Below are positions 44,516-53,405 of a stretch of DNA of 64,000 bases, piece by piece (the first letter of the stretch is position 1; each line of letters begins with the position of its first letter). The position numbers were made by a program, and so were the translations under genes. Under the pieces are notes generated by a model. The model was not told the DNA's origin and did not search any database. It saw only the letters and a list, made by a program, of their open reading frames with translations. The DNA comes from Oscillospiraceae bacterium Marseille-Q3528. Its GTDB lineage: Bacteria; Bacillota; Clostridia; Lachnospirales; Lachnospiraceae. The stretch spans positions 1 through 64,000 of the forward strand of contig JAGTTR010000004.1 in the NCBI GenBank assembly GCA_018223385.1, in the 5' to 3' direction.

Positions 44516-45013
44516 GTGAATAAAAAGACGACAGTTCCGTTTCGGGGAACAGATGAACAGAAGAGAAAGCTCCTGGCAGTGATTTCTGAGCTTAAGGATG
44601 AGAAGGGTGCGCTGATGCCGATTATGCAGCACGCACAGGAGATTTACGGATATCTTCCGATCGAAGTTCAGAAGATCATTGCTGAGCAGACCGGAATCCC
44701 GATGAGTAAGATTTACGGAGTGGCAACTTTTTACTCCCAGTTTAACCTGAATCCCAAGGGTAAATATCAGATTTCTGTCTGTCTGGGGACCGCATGCTAT
44801 GTCAAGGGTGCGGGGAATATTATGGACCGGGTAGAGCAGTATCTGGGGATTGAGGATGGCGGATGTACGCCGGACGGCAAATTTTCCCTGGATTCCTGCC
44901 GCTGTATCGGTGCCTGCGGCCTGGCACCTGTCATGATGATCAATGACAAGGTATTCGGCCGTCTGGGTGCAGATGATGTGGACAGGATTCTGGAAGACTA
45001 TGAGAAAATGTAA
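44516..45013 (+). CDS. hydC: NuoE/HydC-type [2Fe-2S] subunit of the hydrogenase complex
   Basis: A 165-residue thioredoxin-like ferredoxin subunit. The cluster cysteines lie in SVCLGTACYVKGAGN and LDSCRCIGACGLAPVMMIN. The helical N-terminal part (MPIMQHAQEIYGYLPIEVQKIIAEQTGIPMSKIYGVATFYSQF) is typical of NuoE. It passes electrons between HydB and the rest of the complex. The GTG start at 44516 is chosen because TAGGAGGG lies 7-14 bases upstream. Confidence 0.93.
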   Translation: MNKKTTVPFRGTDEQKRKLLAVISELKDEKGALMPIMQHAQEIYGYLPIEVQKIIAEQTGIPMSKIYGVATFYSQFNLNPKGKYQISVCLGTACYVKGAGNIMDRVEQYLGIEDGGCTPDGKFSLDSCRCIGACGLAPVMMINDKVFGRLGADDVDRILEDYEKM

Positions 45014-45043
45014 CCTGGGTGCGGGAAAGGAAGGAAAGCAGTC

Positions 45044-45415
45044 ATGAAGAGTTTAGAAGAATTAAAAGCAATCCGTGACCGGATGAAAAATCAGGTAGAG
45101 TTAAGAGATCAGGGCAGTTCCAACATCCGCGTGGTGGTTGGTATGGCTACGTGCGGAATTGCCAGCGGTGCCCGTCCGGTGCTCAATGCCCTGGCTTCCG
45201 AGGTACAGAAACGCGGCCTGACCAATGTGACCGTCACGCAGACCGGCTGCATCGGCCTGTGTCAGTATGAACCGATCGTAGAAGTGTTTGAACCGGGCAA
45301 AGAGAAGGTAACTTATGTGAAAATGGATCCCGAGAAGGCCGTTGAGGTGGTAGACAAGCATCTGTGCAAGGGCTTTGTCGTTTCCAAGTATACCTTAAGC
45401 TCGACAAACTTATAA
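45044..45415 (+). CDS. Thioredoxin-like [2Fe-2S] ferredoxin
   Basis: A 123-residue protein with the cysteines of a thioredoxin-fold ferredoxin: VVVGMATCGIASGARPVLNAL and VTQTGCIGLCQYEPIVEVF. The same domain is fused at the N-terminus of the NuoF-like proteins at 45429 and 60016. As a free subunit it may be an extra electron carrier for the hydrogenase complex. It lies between hydC and hydB in the operon. Confidence 0.88.
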   Translation: MKSLEELKAIRDRMKNQVELRDQGSSNIRVVVGMATCGIASGARPVLNALASEVQKRGLTNVTVTQTGCIGLCQYEPIVEVFEPGKEKVTYVKMDPEKAVEVVDKHLCKGFVVSKYTLSSTNL

Positions 45416-45428
45416 TGGAGGTGGAAAT

Positions 45429-47219
45429 ATGTTTCGTGCGCATGTATTGATTTGCGGCGGTACCGCATGTACTGTCTCAAACAGCCAGGCCGTCTATGAA
45501 AAGATGGTGGAAGAAATCAACAAAGCAGGCCTTCAGGATGAGATTCAGGTCGTAAAGACCGGCTGCTTCGGCATGTGTAAGGTCGGTCCCAACATGGTCG
45601 TTTATCCGGATCAGGTTTTCTATACCATGGTACAGCCCGAGGATGTGGAAGAGATTGTTCAGGAGCATCTGCTGAAGGGCAGAGTCGTGAAGAGACTTCT
45701 GTTTGATGAGTCTCTGACTGACGGCAATGTAAAAGCATTAAAGGATACCAATTTTTATAAAATGCAGACGCGTATCGCGCTGCGCAACTGCGGCGTCATT
45801 GACCCGGAAAATATTGATGAGTACATAGGCCGGGACGGCTATCAGGCACTGGGTAAGGTGCTGACAGAGATGACTCCGGATGAAGTCATTCAGACCATTC
45901 TGGACAGCGGCCTCCGCGGCCGTGGAGGCGCAGGCTTCCCCACCGGCCTGAAATGGAAGTTCGCATCCGGCAACCGCGGAAAGGTGCAGAAATACGTCTG
46001 TTGTAACGCGGATGAGGGTGACCCGGGCGCCTTCATGGACCGTTCGGTTCTGGAGGGCGATCCCCACGTGGTGCTGGAGGCCATGGCCATCGCAGGCTAT
46101 GCCATCGGTTCCAATCAGGGTTATATCTATGTCCGCGCAGAGTACCCCATTGCGGTACAGCGTCTGAACACCGCCATCAAGCAGGCAAGAGAGTATGGTC
46201 TGCTGGGCGAGCATATTTTCGGAACGGATTTCTCCTTTGATATCGAGCTGCGTCTCGGTGCCGGTGCTTTCGTCTGTGGTGAGGAGACGGCGCTGATGAC
46301 GTCCATCGAAGGAAAACGTGGCGAGCCCCGTCCGCGTCCGCCGTTCCCGGCAGTGAAAGGTCTGTTTGAGAGCCCGACCATCTTAAATAACGTAGAGACC
46401 TATGCAAATATCCCGCGGATCATCCTCCAGGGAGCAGAATGGTTTGCTTCCATGGGTACGGAAAAATCCAAAGGAACCAAGGTGTTTGCACTGGGCGGCA
46501 AGATCACCAACACCGGACTGGTGGAGATCCCCATGGGAACGACGCTGCGTACCGTCATCGAGGAGATCGGCGGCGGCATCCCCAATGGCAAGAAGTTCAA
46601 GGCAGCCCAGACCGGCGGCCCGTCCGGCGGATGTATTCCGGCAGAGCATATGGACATCCCCATCGATTATGACAACCTGATCTCCATCGGCTCCATGATG
46701 GGATCCGGCGGTATGATCGTTATGGATGAAGATACCTGTATGGTAGATATTGCCAAATTTTTCCTGCAGTTCACGGTAGATGAGTCCTGTGGTAAATGTA
46801 CCCCGTGCCGTGTGGGAACAAAGAGAATGTACGAGATCCTGGACAAGATCACCCGGGGCGAGGGTACGATGGAAGATATTGATAAGCTGGAAGAGCTTGC
46901 TTACTATATCAAGAACAATGCACTCTGCGGCCTGGGGCAGACAGCGCCCAACCCGGTACTGTCAACCCTCCGGTATTTCCGCGATGAGTACGAAGCCCAT
47001 GTCAAAGATCACAAATGTCCTGCCAAGGTATGTAAGGCACTGTTTGATTACAAGATCGATCCGACCAAGTGTAAGGGCTGTACGCTCTGCGCAAGAATCT
47101 GTCCGGCACACGCTGTCACCGGCAAGCCCAAGGAGCCGCATCAGATCGATACGTCTATCTGCCTGAAGTGCGGCGCCTGCATGGAGAACTGCCACTTTGG
47201 TGCAATTTACAGAGACTAG
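45429..47219 (+). CDS. hydB: NuoF/HydB-type NADH-binding flavoprotein subunit
   Basis: A 596-residue subunit. Order: thioredoxin-like [2Fe-2S] domain (~1-90; CGGTACTVSNSQ, KTGCFGMCKVGPN); NADH/FMN domain with GLRGRGGAGFPTGLKW and CNADEGDPGAFMDRSVLEGDPH; SLBB; and the [4Fe-4S] motif ESCGKCTPCRVGTKRM. Two C-terminal [4Fe-4S] ferredoxin motifs follow (CKGCTLCARICP, CLKCGACMENC). In HydABC complexes this subunit carries the FMN that splits electrons between NAD and ferredoxin. It precedes hydA by 12 bases. Confidence 0.95.
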   Translation: MFRAHVLICGGTACTVSNSQAVYEKMVEEINKAGLQDEIQVVKTGCFGMCKVGPNMVVYPDQVFYTMVQPEDVEEIVQEHLLKGRVVKRLLFDESLTDGNVKALKDTNFYKMQTRIALRNCGVIDPENIDEYIGRDGYQALGKVLTEMTPDEVIQTILDSGLRGRGGAGFPTGLKWKFASGNRGKVQKYVCCNADEGDPGAFMDRSVLEGDPHVVLEAMAIAGYAIGSNQGYIYVRAEYPIAVQRLNTAIKQAREYGLLGEHIFGTDFSFDIELRLGAGAFVCGEETALMTSIEGKRGEPRPRPPFPAVKGLFESPTILNNVETYANIPRIILQGAEWFASMGTEKSKGTKVFALGGKITNTGLVEIPMGTTLRTVIEEIGGGIPNGKKFKAAQTGGPSGGCIPAEHMDIPIDYDNLISIGSMMGSGGMIVMDEDTCMVDIAKFFLQFTVDESCGKCTPCRVGTKRMYEILDKITRGEGTMEDIDKLEELAYYIKNNALCGLGQTAPNPVLSTLRYFRDEYEAHVKDHKCPAKVCKALFDYKIDPTKCKGCTLCARICPAHAVTGKPKEPHQIDTSICLKCGACMENCHFGAIYRD

Positions 47220-47231
47220 GAGGGACAAGCG

Positions 47232-48980
47232 ATGGGAGAAGTAACAATTAAATTAAACGGAATAGAGCGCAGAGTCCCTGAGGGCATTACCATTCTGGAG
47301 GCCGCAAGACTTTTTCAGGTGGAGATCCCCACACTCTGTTATCTGAAAGATATCAACGAGATCGGCGCCTGCCGGATGTGCGTTGTAGAAGTAAAAGGAG
47401 CAAGAAGCCTGGTGGCTTCCTGTGTTTACCCGGTCAATGACGGCATGGAGGTATGGACCAATACCCCTGCCGTGATGGATTCCAGAAAGAAGACACTGCA
47501 GCTGCTGCTGTCCAATCACCGCAAGGACTGCCTGTCCTGTGTACGCAGCGGGAACTGTGAGCTTATGAAGCTCTGCCGGGAGCTGGGTGTGGATGATACC
47601 GAGAAATATGCCGGTGAGATGACACCTTCCGAGCCGGATGAGAGTGCGCCGCATATGATCCGCGACAACAGTAAATGTGTGCTTTGCCGCCGTTGTACCG
47701 CTGTCTGTGAAAAGGTACAGCATATCGGTGTTATCGGTGTCAACAACCGCGGCTTTGCGACAGCCATCGGTTCCACCTTCGAGATGGGACTGGCGGAGAC
47801 AAGCTGCGTATCCTGCGGCCAGTGTATCGCTGTATGTCCTACCGGTGCTCTTCGCGAGAAGGACAGCACTGCAGAGGTATTCGCGGCGCTGGCAGACCCG
47901 GAGAAGTTCGTGGTCGTACAGACCGCACCGTCTGTGCGTGCCGCACTGGGTGAGGAGTTTGGTTATCCGATCGGCACCCAGGTAGAGGGCAAGATGGTAA
48001 CTGCCCTTCGAAGACTGGGCTTTGATAAAGTGTTTGATACCGATTTCGCGGCAGACCTGACGATCATGGAGGAGGCCAACGAGTTCCTTGAGCGCGTGAA
48101 AAACGGCGGAACTTTGCCGCTGATCACCTCCTGTTCCCCGGGCTGGGTAAAATACTGTGAGTATTATTATCCTGACATGATCCCGAACCTGTCCACCTGC
48201 AAATCCCCGCAGCAGATGTTTGGTGCGGTATTAAAGACCTACTATGCAGAAAAGATGGACATCGATCCGAAGAATATCGTCAGCGTCAGCATCATGCCCT
48301 GTACCGCCAAGAAGTTCGAGATCGGCCGTGACAACGAGAACGCTTCCGGTTACCCTGATGTGGACATTTCCCTGACCACAAGAGAGCTGGCCAGAATGAT
48401 CAAGAAATCCTGCTTAAGCTTCACCGATCTGGAGGATGGCACCTTCGATCATCCGTTGGGTGAGTCCACCGGCGCAGGCGTCATCTTCGGCGCTACCGGC
48501 GGCGTGATGGAGGCAGCTCTCCGTACCGCAGTGGAGACACTGACCGGCGAGACACTGGAGCATGTGGATTTCCAAGCCGTTCGTGGAACCGCAGGCATCA
48601 AGGAAGCTGAGTACGATGTGGCAGGCATAAAGATCCGCGTGGCAGTCGCTTCCGGCCTTGGCAACGCCCAGACGCTGCTTGACCGTGTGAAAAACGGCGA
48701 GGCAGACTATCAGTTCATTGAGATCATGGGATGCCCCGGCGGCTGCGTAGATGGCGGAGGACAGCCCATCCAGTCTCCGGATGTGCGCAGAAGAGTGGAT
48801 GTGAAAGCAGCCCGTGCGAAAGCCCTGTATAATCTGGACGCTTCCATGACCTACCGGAAGTCCCATGACAACCCGGCCATCAAGAAGCTGTACGATGAGT
48901 ACCTTGGCATGCCAGGCAGCGAGAAGGCACATCATATCCTGCATACCAGCTATGTCAAGAGAGAGGTCTACGACATCTGA
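47232..48980 (+). CDS. hydA: [FeFe] hydrogenase catalytic subunit HydA
   Basis: A 582-residue enzyme. It has an N-terminal [2Fe-2S] domain (IPTLCYLKDINEIGACRMCVVEV), a His/Cys-ligated [4Fe-4S] region (NHRKDCLSCVRSGNCEL), two [4Fe-4S] motifs (CVLCRRCTAVC, CVSCGQCIAVCP) and the H-cluster domain. The H-cluster motifs are ITSCSPGWVKYCE, IMPCTAKKFE and EIMGCPGGCVDGGGQP; motif 1 reads TSCSPGW. With HydB and HydC this indicates an NAD- and ferredoxin-dependent bifurcating hydrogenase. Maturases HydEFG are not in the window. Confidence 0.97.
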   Translation: MGEVTIKLNGIERRVPEGITILEAARLFQVEIPTLCYLKDINEIGACRMCVVEVKGARSLVASCVYPVNDGMEVWTNTPAVMDSRKKTLQLLLSNHRKDCLSCVRSGNCELMKLCRELGVDDTEKYAGEMTPSEPDESAPHMIRDNSKCVLCRRCTAVCEKVQHIGVIGVNNRGFATAIGSTFEMGLAETSCVSCGQCIAVCPTGALREKDSTAEVFAALADPEKFVVVQTAPSVRAALGEEFGYPIGTQVEGKMVTALRRLGFDKVFDTDFAADLTIMEEANEFLERVKNGGTLPLITSCSPGWVKYCEYYYPDMIPNLSTCKSPQQMFGAVLKTYYAEKMDIDPKNIVSVSIMPCTAKKFEIGRDNENASGYPDVDISLTTRELARMIKKSCLSFTDLEDGTFDHPLGESTGAGVIFGATGGVMEAALRTAVETLTGETLEHVDFQAVRGTAGIKEAEYDVAGIKIRVAVASGLGNAQTLLDRVKNGEADYQFIEIMGCPGGCVDGGGQPIQSPDVRRRVDVKAARAKALYNLDASMTYRKSHDNPAIKKLYDEYLGMPGSEKAHHILHTSYVKREVYDI

Positions 48981-48981
48981 C

Positions 48982-49144
48982 AACAGTTCAGCCATACGAT
49001 GTATGCGGCTGGGCGCCGTGCTTGCACGGAAGGCCAGTTGTGTCATCGAATGAGGTGAGCGCCCGCAGATGAGCAGAAATGAGCTGCGCAGCGGCGGAGA
49101 GCGCAGTTATGCGCGGTTCTGCGAATGGGCGCGCCTGAACTGTT
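48982..49144. repeat. Structured intergenic element, copy C
   Basis: A 163-bp element with inverted ends AACAGTTCAG (48982-48991) and CTGAACTGTT (49135-49144), inserted 2 bases after the hydA stop. It is in the opposite orientation to copy A. Internal hairpins are GCGCA/TGCGC, GCTGCGCAGC and CCGTGC-TT-GCACGG (49016-49029). Confidence 0.82.
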
Positions 49145-49170
49145 ATTATACAACTGCATATGATAATGAG

Positions 49171-49207
49171 AAGAGGCACCCCGGGAGTTCCCTGTGGATG
49201 CCTCTTT
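49171..49207 (+). terminator. Terminator of the hydrogenase operon
   Basis: AAGAGGC pairs with GCCTCTT, followed by TT. It lies beyond structured element C, so the element is transcribed with the operon. Confidence 0.75.
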
Positions 49208-49229
49208 TCGATATTCAGGAAATCTTAAA

Positions 49230-49258
49230 ATGACATTCCTCTCCATTTATGATAGGAT
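49230..49258 (+). promoter_or_regulatory. Candidate promoter of the 49293 gene
   Basis: ATGACA at 49230-49235 and TAGGAT at 49253-49258 are spaced by 17 bases, just after the terminator. Confidence 0.5.
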
Positions 49259-49292
49259 AGAAGTTAGAAAACAGTGACAGGAGGAATGCCGG

Positions 49293-50054
49293 ATGTTTGA
49301 TCTGATTATACTGTTAATTGTCATAAAAATTATCATCAGTGTGGCGAACCGGAATAAAACAGGGAAGAAGAAAGATGCTTCTGCCCGCCCCAATGAGCCA
49401 AGAAAACACGGGTTTGGCGGTTTTTCCTTTGGAAATGCCAGAGAATGGGCATCGAAACGGATGCCGGAGGCGGAAGGGCTGACGAGACATACCGCTTCGC
49501 GCAAAGAACCGGCGCCGGAACCGGAGATTTTAAAACGGGTGAACCAGCAGATCAAAGGCACGGACGCCAGCGCAGCAGATCTGGAGACGTACCGGAGACT
49601 GCTGGAGCGGCAGCAGTGTACGGATATCCGGGAGATTGCAAGGCAGATGAACTGTACCATGTATCAGGTCATCCATGAGATCCGGGATTTTCAGGAGCTG
49701 GGATATTTTCAGGGAGCGGTCATCGACGACAGCAACTATGTGATCCACTATCCGGGAAAAGAACGGCCGACACCCCGGGCAACTGCCGGAAAAGGGGAAC
49801 GCAATGCCGCAAGGGAAGCCATCCGTCAGGCGGCATCGGAGCCGCCCATCTGCGCGGTGACTGGAAAACCGGAGAGTGCATCCGGACACAGCCACGGGGA
49901 ACCGGGGGAAGAGCGGCGGCTGGATCCCAGCCAGATCGGCAATGGCTATATGACCATGACGCCGGACTACCGGATCACGTACATGACCATGCCGGAGCAG
50001 GGGATGCCTATTTCCTACAATACGATCCCGGAATACCCGGAGAACGAGGCGTGA
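49293..50054 (+). CDS. Membrane-anchored protein with a winged-helix-like region, function unknown
   Basis: A 253-residue protein. It has one N-terminal membrane helix (LIILLIVIKIIISVA) and a basic Pro/Lys-rich stretch. Residues ~80-150 (YRRLLERQQCTDIREIARQMNCTMYQVIHEIRDFQELGYFQGAVIDDSNYVIHYPG) look like a winged-helix fold. The C-terminal part is low-complexity with repeated MTM motifs. ACAGGAGGAATGCC precedes the ATG. It may share a transcript with spoVAE. I do not recognise a named family. Confidence 0.7.
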   Translation: MFDLIILLIVIKIIISVANRNKTGKKKDASARPNEPRKHGFGGFSFGNAREWASKRMPEAEGLTRHTASRKEPAPEPEILKRVNQQIKGTDASAADLETYRRLLERQQCTDIREIARQMNCTMYQVIHEIRDFQELGYFQGAVIDDSNYVIHYPGKERPTPRATAGKGERNAAREAIRQAASEPPICAVTGKPESASGHSHGEPGEERRLDPSQIGNGYMTMTPDYRITYMTMPEQGMPISYNTIPEYPENEA

Positions 50055-50140
50055 GGCAGTGTGATATTTACAATACATATACATAATAAGTGTTATTCCG
50101 GGGAATCCTGTTGTCAGCAGCAGGAAAGGATGGGATAGCG

Positions 50141-50497
50141 ATGGATTATGTAACTGCATTCTGGGTTGGCGGCCTGATCTGTGCGGTGGTGCAGATTCTG
50201 ATGGAGAAGACGAAAATGATGCCGGGGCGGATCATGGTACTGCTGGTGTGCACCGGCGTGGTGCTGGGCGCCATTGGCATCTATGAACCTTTTGCCAGAT
50301 TTGCCGGAGCCGGGGCAACGGTGCCGCTGTTGGGCTTTGGCAATACGCTCTGGAAAGGCGTGATGGAAGGCGTGCAGAAAGACGGGATGCTGGGCATCTT
50401 TACCGGCGGCCTGACGGCCAGCGCGGGCGGCATCTGTGCGGCGCTGGTGTTTGGGTATATCGCGTCGCTGATCTGGCAGCCCAAGATGAAGCGGTAA
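50141..50497 (+). CDS. spoVAE: Stage V sporulation protein AE
   Basis: A 118-residue membrane protein with about four helices and the signature YEPFARFAGAGATVPLLGFGNTLWKGVMEGVQKDGMLGIFTGGLTASAGGICAAL, related to SpoVAC. The ATG at 50141 follows AGGAAAGGATGG and gives the usual family length. It lies ~7.7 kb from spoVAD, on the far side of the DUF1846 and hydrogenase genes, whereas in most spore formers these genes are adjacent. Confidence 0.92.
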   Translation: MDYVTAFWVGGLICAVVQILMEKTKMMPGRIMVLLVCTGVVLGAIGIYEPFARFAGAGATVPLLGFGNTLWKGVMEGVQKDGMLGIFTGGLTASAGGICAALVFGYIASLIWQPKMKR

Positions 50498-50652
50498 ATT
50501 TCCAGGCAATGGTGCGTGTCATGCATAGGAAAAGCATTTGCCAGGGCGGAATGCCAGAGAAAATGATCGTGATATGTAAAGCGCAGGAATAAAATGTGAT
50601 AATGGCGGGCAAACAAGGCTGCCCGCCGGAAAGAACAGGAGGATGGAAGCGT

Positions 50653-52080
50653 ATGGGACTGATAAGAGCTGCGAAAAATGCTGCAAAAGGAGTACTGGCG
50701 GATCAGTGGAAGGAATACTTTTACTGTGAGGCGCTGCCTGCGGAGGTGCTGGCGGTGAAGGGCCAGAAAAAGGTGCGGGGACGTTCCGCAAACAAGGGAA
50801 GCGACAACATTATCTCCAACGGTTCCGTGATTGCTGTGGCGGAAGGCCAGTGCATGATGATCGTGGAGCAGGGCAAGGTGGTAGATGTGTGCGCGGAGCC
50901 CGGCGAGTATACATATGACATTTCCAGCGAGCCGTCTCTTTTTGTGGGAGACGGCCTGGCAGACAATTTTGTAAAGGTATTTGAAAATATCGGCAAGCGG
51001 TTTACCTTCGGCGGCGAGGCCCCCAAAGATCAGCGCGTGTACTATTTCAATACGAAAGAGATTACCGGCAACAAATACGGAACGCCGTCTCCGGTGCCTT
51101 TCCGGGTGCTGGACATGAGAGCGGGCATTGACATGGACATTTCCATCCGCTGCTTCGGAGAATACAGCTACCGCATCGTGAACCCGCTGCTGTTTTATAC
51201 GAATGTATGCGGCAATGTGGCGGAGGCGTATGAGCGCGGCCAGCTGGACGGCCAGCTGAAAACCGAGCTGCTGACGGCGCTGCAGCCTGCCTTTGCCCGG
51301 ATCAGTGAGATGGGCATCCGCTATTCTTCCCTGCCGGGACATACGACAGAGATCGCCAATGCGCTGAACGAGGAGCTGTCGGCCAAATGGCGGGATGTCC
51401 GGGGACTGGAGATCGTTGCTTTCGGCGTATCTTCGGTAAAGGCAAACGAAGAAGATGAGCAGATCATCAAGGAAATGCAGCGGGAGGTGGCTTACACCGA
51501 TCCGGCCCGGGCGGCAGGCGTGCTGGCCAGAGCCCAGGCGGAGGCCATGAAAGCAGCCGCTTCCAACACCAGCGCAGGCCCGGCTATGGCATTTATGGGG
51601 ATGGGAATGGCCGGACAGGCGGGCGGCATGAACGCCCAGGCACTGTATCAGATGGCTCAGGAGAACCGGCAGGCCCAGATGGCAGGCGGCCAGTTTGCCA
51701 ATGCGGGGCAGCCCGGCTCCATGGCAGGCGCCGGACAGATGCCCGCGGGAGGCAATGCCGGAATGCAGGGCAACGGCGGCCAGGCATCCGGCGCAGCTGC
51801 GGATACATGGAACTGTTCCTGCGGTCAGACCGGAAATGTTGGAAAATTCTGCCCTTCCTGTGGTCAGCCGCGCCCGGTAGCTGCAGATGCAGGCTGGGTG
51901 TGCAGCTGTGGTGCCGTCAATAAGGGAAAATTCTGCTCCGAGTGCGGCAAACCCAAGCCGGCAGGCGTGCCTCAGTACCGGTGTGACAAATGCGGCTGGG
52001 AGCCGGAGGATCCGGCACATCCGCCGAAATTCTGCCCGGAGTGCGGAGATCCGTTCGACGATGGGGATATCATCGGATAA
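50653..52080 (+). CDS. SPFH-domain protein with zinc ribbons (YdjI-like)
   Basis: A 475-residue protein. The N-terminal ~310 residues form an SPFH-like domain (MGLIRAAKNAAKGVLADQWKEYFYCEALPAEVLAVKG...). A Gly/Met/Gln-rich linker (~320-385) follows, then three zinc-ribbon units (CSCGQTGNVGKFCPSCG, CSCGAVNKGKFCSECG, CDKCGWEPEDPAHPPKFCPECG). The ATG at 50653 follows GGAGG. With the next two genes it matches the B. subtilis YdjI/YdjG/YdjH set, which links PspA to the membrane during envelope stress. No pspA is seen here. Confidence 0.85.
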   Translation: MGLIRAAKNAAKGVLADQWKEYFYCEALPAEVLAVKGQKKVRGRSANKGSDNIISNGSVIAVAEGQCMMIVEQGKVVDVCAEPGEYTYDISSEPSLFVGDGLADNFVKVFENIGKRFTFGGEAPKDQRVYYFNTKEITGNKYGTPSPVPFRVLDMRAGIDMDISIRCFGEYSYRIVNPLLFYTNVCGNVAEAYERGQLDGQLKTELLTALQPAFARISEMGIRYSSLPGHTTEIANALNEELSAKWRDVRGLEIVAFGVSSVKANEEDEQIIKEMQREVAYTDPARAAGVLARAQAEAMKAAASNTSAGPAMAFMGMGMAGQAGGMNAQALYQMAQENRQAQMAGGQFANAGQPGSMAGAGQMPAGGNAGMQGNGGQASGAAADTWNCSCGQTGNVGKFCPSCGQPRPVAADAGWVCSCGAVNKGKFCSECGKPKPAGVPQYRCDKCGWEPEDPAHPPKFCPECGDPFDDGDIIG

Positions 52081-52111
52081 ATTTTCCAGAGGGAAGGAGT
52101 AAAAAGCAGCT

Positions 52112-53392
52112 ATGGCAGAACAGGTGACCAATTACCAGTGCCCGGCCTGCACGGGGCCGCTGCATTACGATGGAAGCATCGGAAAACTGAAATGTGATTA
52201 CTGCGAATCGACTTACGAGGTCGCGGAGATAGAGAAACTATATAAAGAAAAAGAAGAAGCTGCGGCGAAGGCTGCAGAGGAAGAAAAGAAGAAACAGCAG
52301 TCAGAGCCGAGAGTAGATGTCGGTCTGTCCAGGGAGAATGCGGAGAGTGTAGCGGAAAATGAGCAGACTATGGCAGATGGAGAGAAGGCAGAGGGTCAGC
52401 CAGCACGGGCTGGTCAGCAAGCAGGAGATCAGGCTGCATCGGAGAATCAACAGGCGGAAGAAATGTCCGACAATGGCGACTGGGACACCTCCGGTATGGA
52501 GCAGGGCTGGGGCGCGGACGCCGAGGGCATGAAGTCCTACACCTGTCCCTCCTGTGGTGCGGAGCTGATCTGTGATGCCACCACGGCGGCAACCTCCTGT
52601 CCGTACTGCGGCAATCCCAGCATCGTGCCGGGACAGTTTTCCGGCATGCTGCGGCCCGACTATGTGATCCCGTTTAAAGTGAGCCGGGAAGATGCGGTGA
52701 AGGCGCTGAAAGCCCATTATAATGGGAAACCCTTCCTGCCGAAAGCTTTCAAATCGAAAAACCATATTGAGGAGATCAAAGGCGTTTACGTGCCGTTCTG
52801 GCTGTTTGACGGCAAAGCGGAGGGAAACATTACATACGAGGCGACCCGTACCCGGGTGTACCGAAGCGGCGATTATGAAGTGACAGAAACCGATCATTTC
52901 CATGTGTATCGTGCCGGTTCTCTTTCCTTTGAGCGGATTCCGGTGGATGCGGCGTCCAAAATGCCCGATGATCATATGGATTCCATCGAACCCTTTGACT
53001 ATTCGGAGCTGAAACCGTTTTCTACAGCTTATCTGCCCGGATTTCTGGCGGATAAATACGATGTGTCCGTGGAGGACAGCCAGGAGCGTGCGGATCGCCG
53101 CTGCCGGGAGACGCTGGAGAATTCCCTGCGGGATACGGTGCACGGCTATACGTCCTGTGTGCCCATCACGAAAAATATCCATCTGAAACGGGGAAAAGTG
53201 CACTATGCGCTGCTTCCGGTGTGGATGCTCAACACGAAATGGGACGGAAAAGATTTCCTGTTTGCCATGAACGGGCAGACGGGCCGGCTGGTAGGCGATC
53301 TTCCCATCAGCTGGGGAAAATGTTTTGGAACGGCAGCAGCGATCATTGCTGTGGTGACGGCGGTTCTCACAACGCTGTTCATGCTTGTATAG
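52112..53392 (+). CDS. Zinc-ribbon membrane protein (YdjG-like)
   Basis: A 426-residue protein. A first zinc ribbon (YQCPACTGPLHYDGSIGKLKCDYC) is followed by an acidic/Gln-rich charged linker (~40-140), a second ribbon (YTCPSCGAELICDATTAATSCPYCG), a beta-rich region, and one C-terminal membrane helix (AAAIIAVVTAVLTTLFMLV). It sits between the SPFH and TPM genes and is presumably their partner. Its stop is 13 bases from the TPM start. Confidence 0.82.
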   Translation: MAEQVTNYQCPACTGPLHYDGSIGKLKCDYCESTYEVAEIEKLYKEKEEAAAKAAEEEKKKQQSEPRVDVGLSRENAESVAENEQTMADGEKAEGQPARAGQQAGDQAASENQQAEEMSDNGDWDTSGMEQGWGADAEGMKSYTCPSCGAELICDATTAATSCPYCGNPSIVPGQFSGMLRPDYVIPFKVSREDAVKALKAHYNGKPFLPKAFKSKNHIEEIKGVYVPFWLFDGKAEGNITYEATRTRVYRSGDYEVTETDHFHVYRAGSLSFERIPVDAASKMPDDHMDSIEPFDYSELKPFSTAYLPGFLADKYDVSVEDSQERADRRCRETLENSLRDTVHGYTSCVPITKNIHLKRGKVHYALLPVWMLNTKWDGKDFLFAMNGQTGRLVGDLPISWGKCFGTAAAIIAVVTAVLTTLFMLV

Positions 53393-53405
53393 AGGGGGTG
53401 GGCAT

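Noticed and set aside
44042..44523. Open reading frames of about 87-168 codons across the tandem intergenic repeats
   Set aside because: They are frames through the duplicated B1/B2 elements. The peptide repeats because the DNA does, there is no ribosome binding site, and the region holds two divergent promoters.
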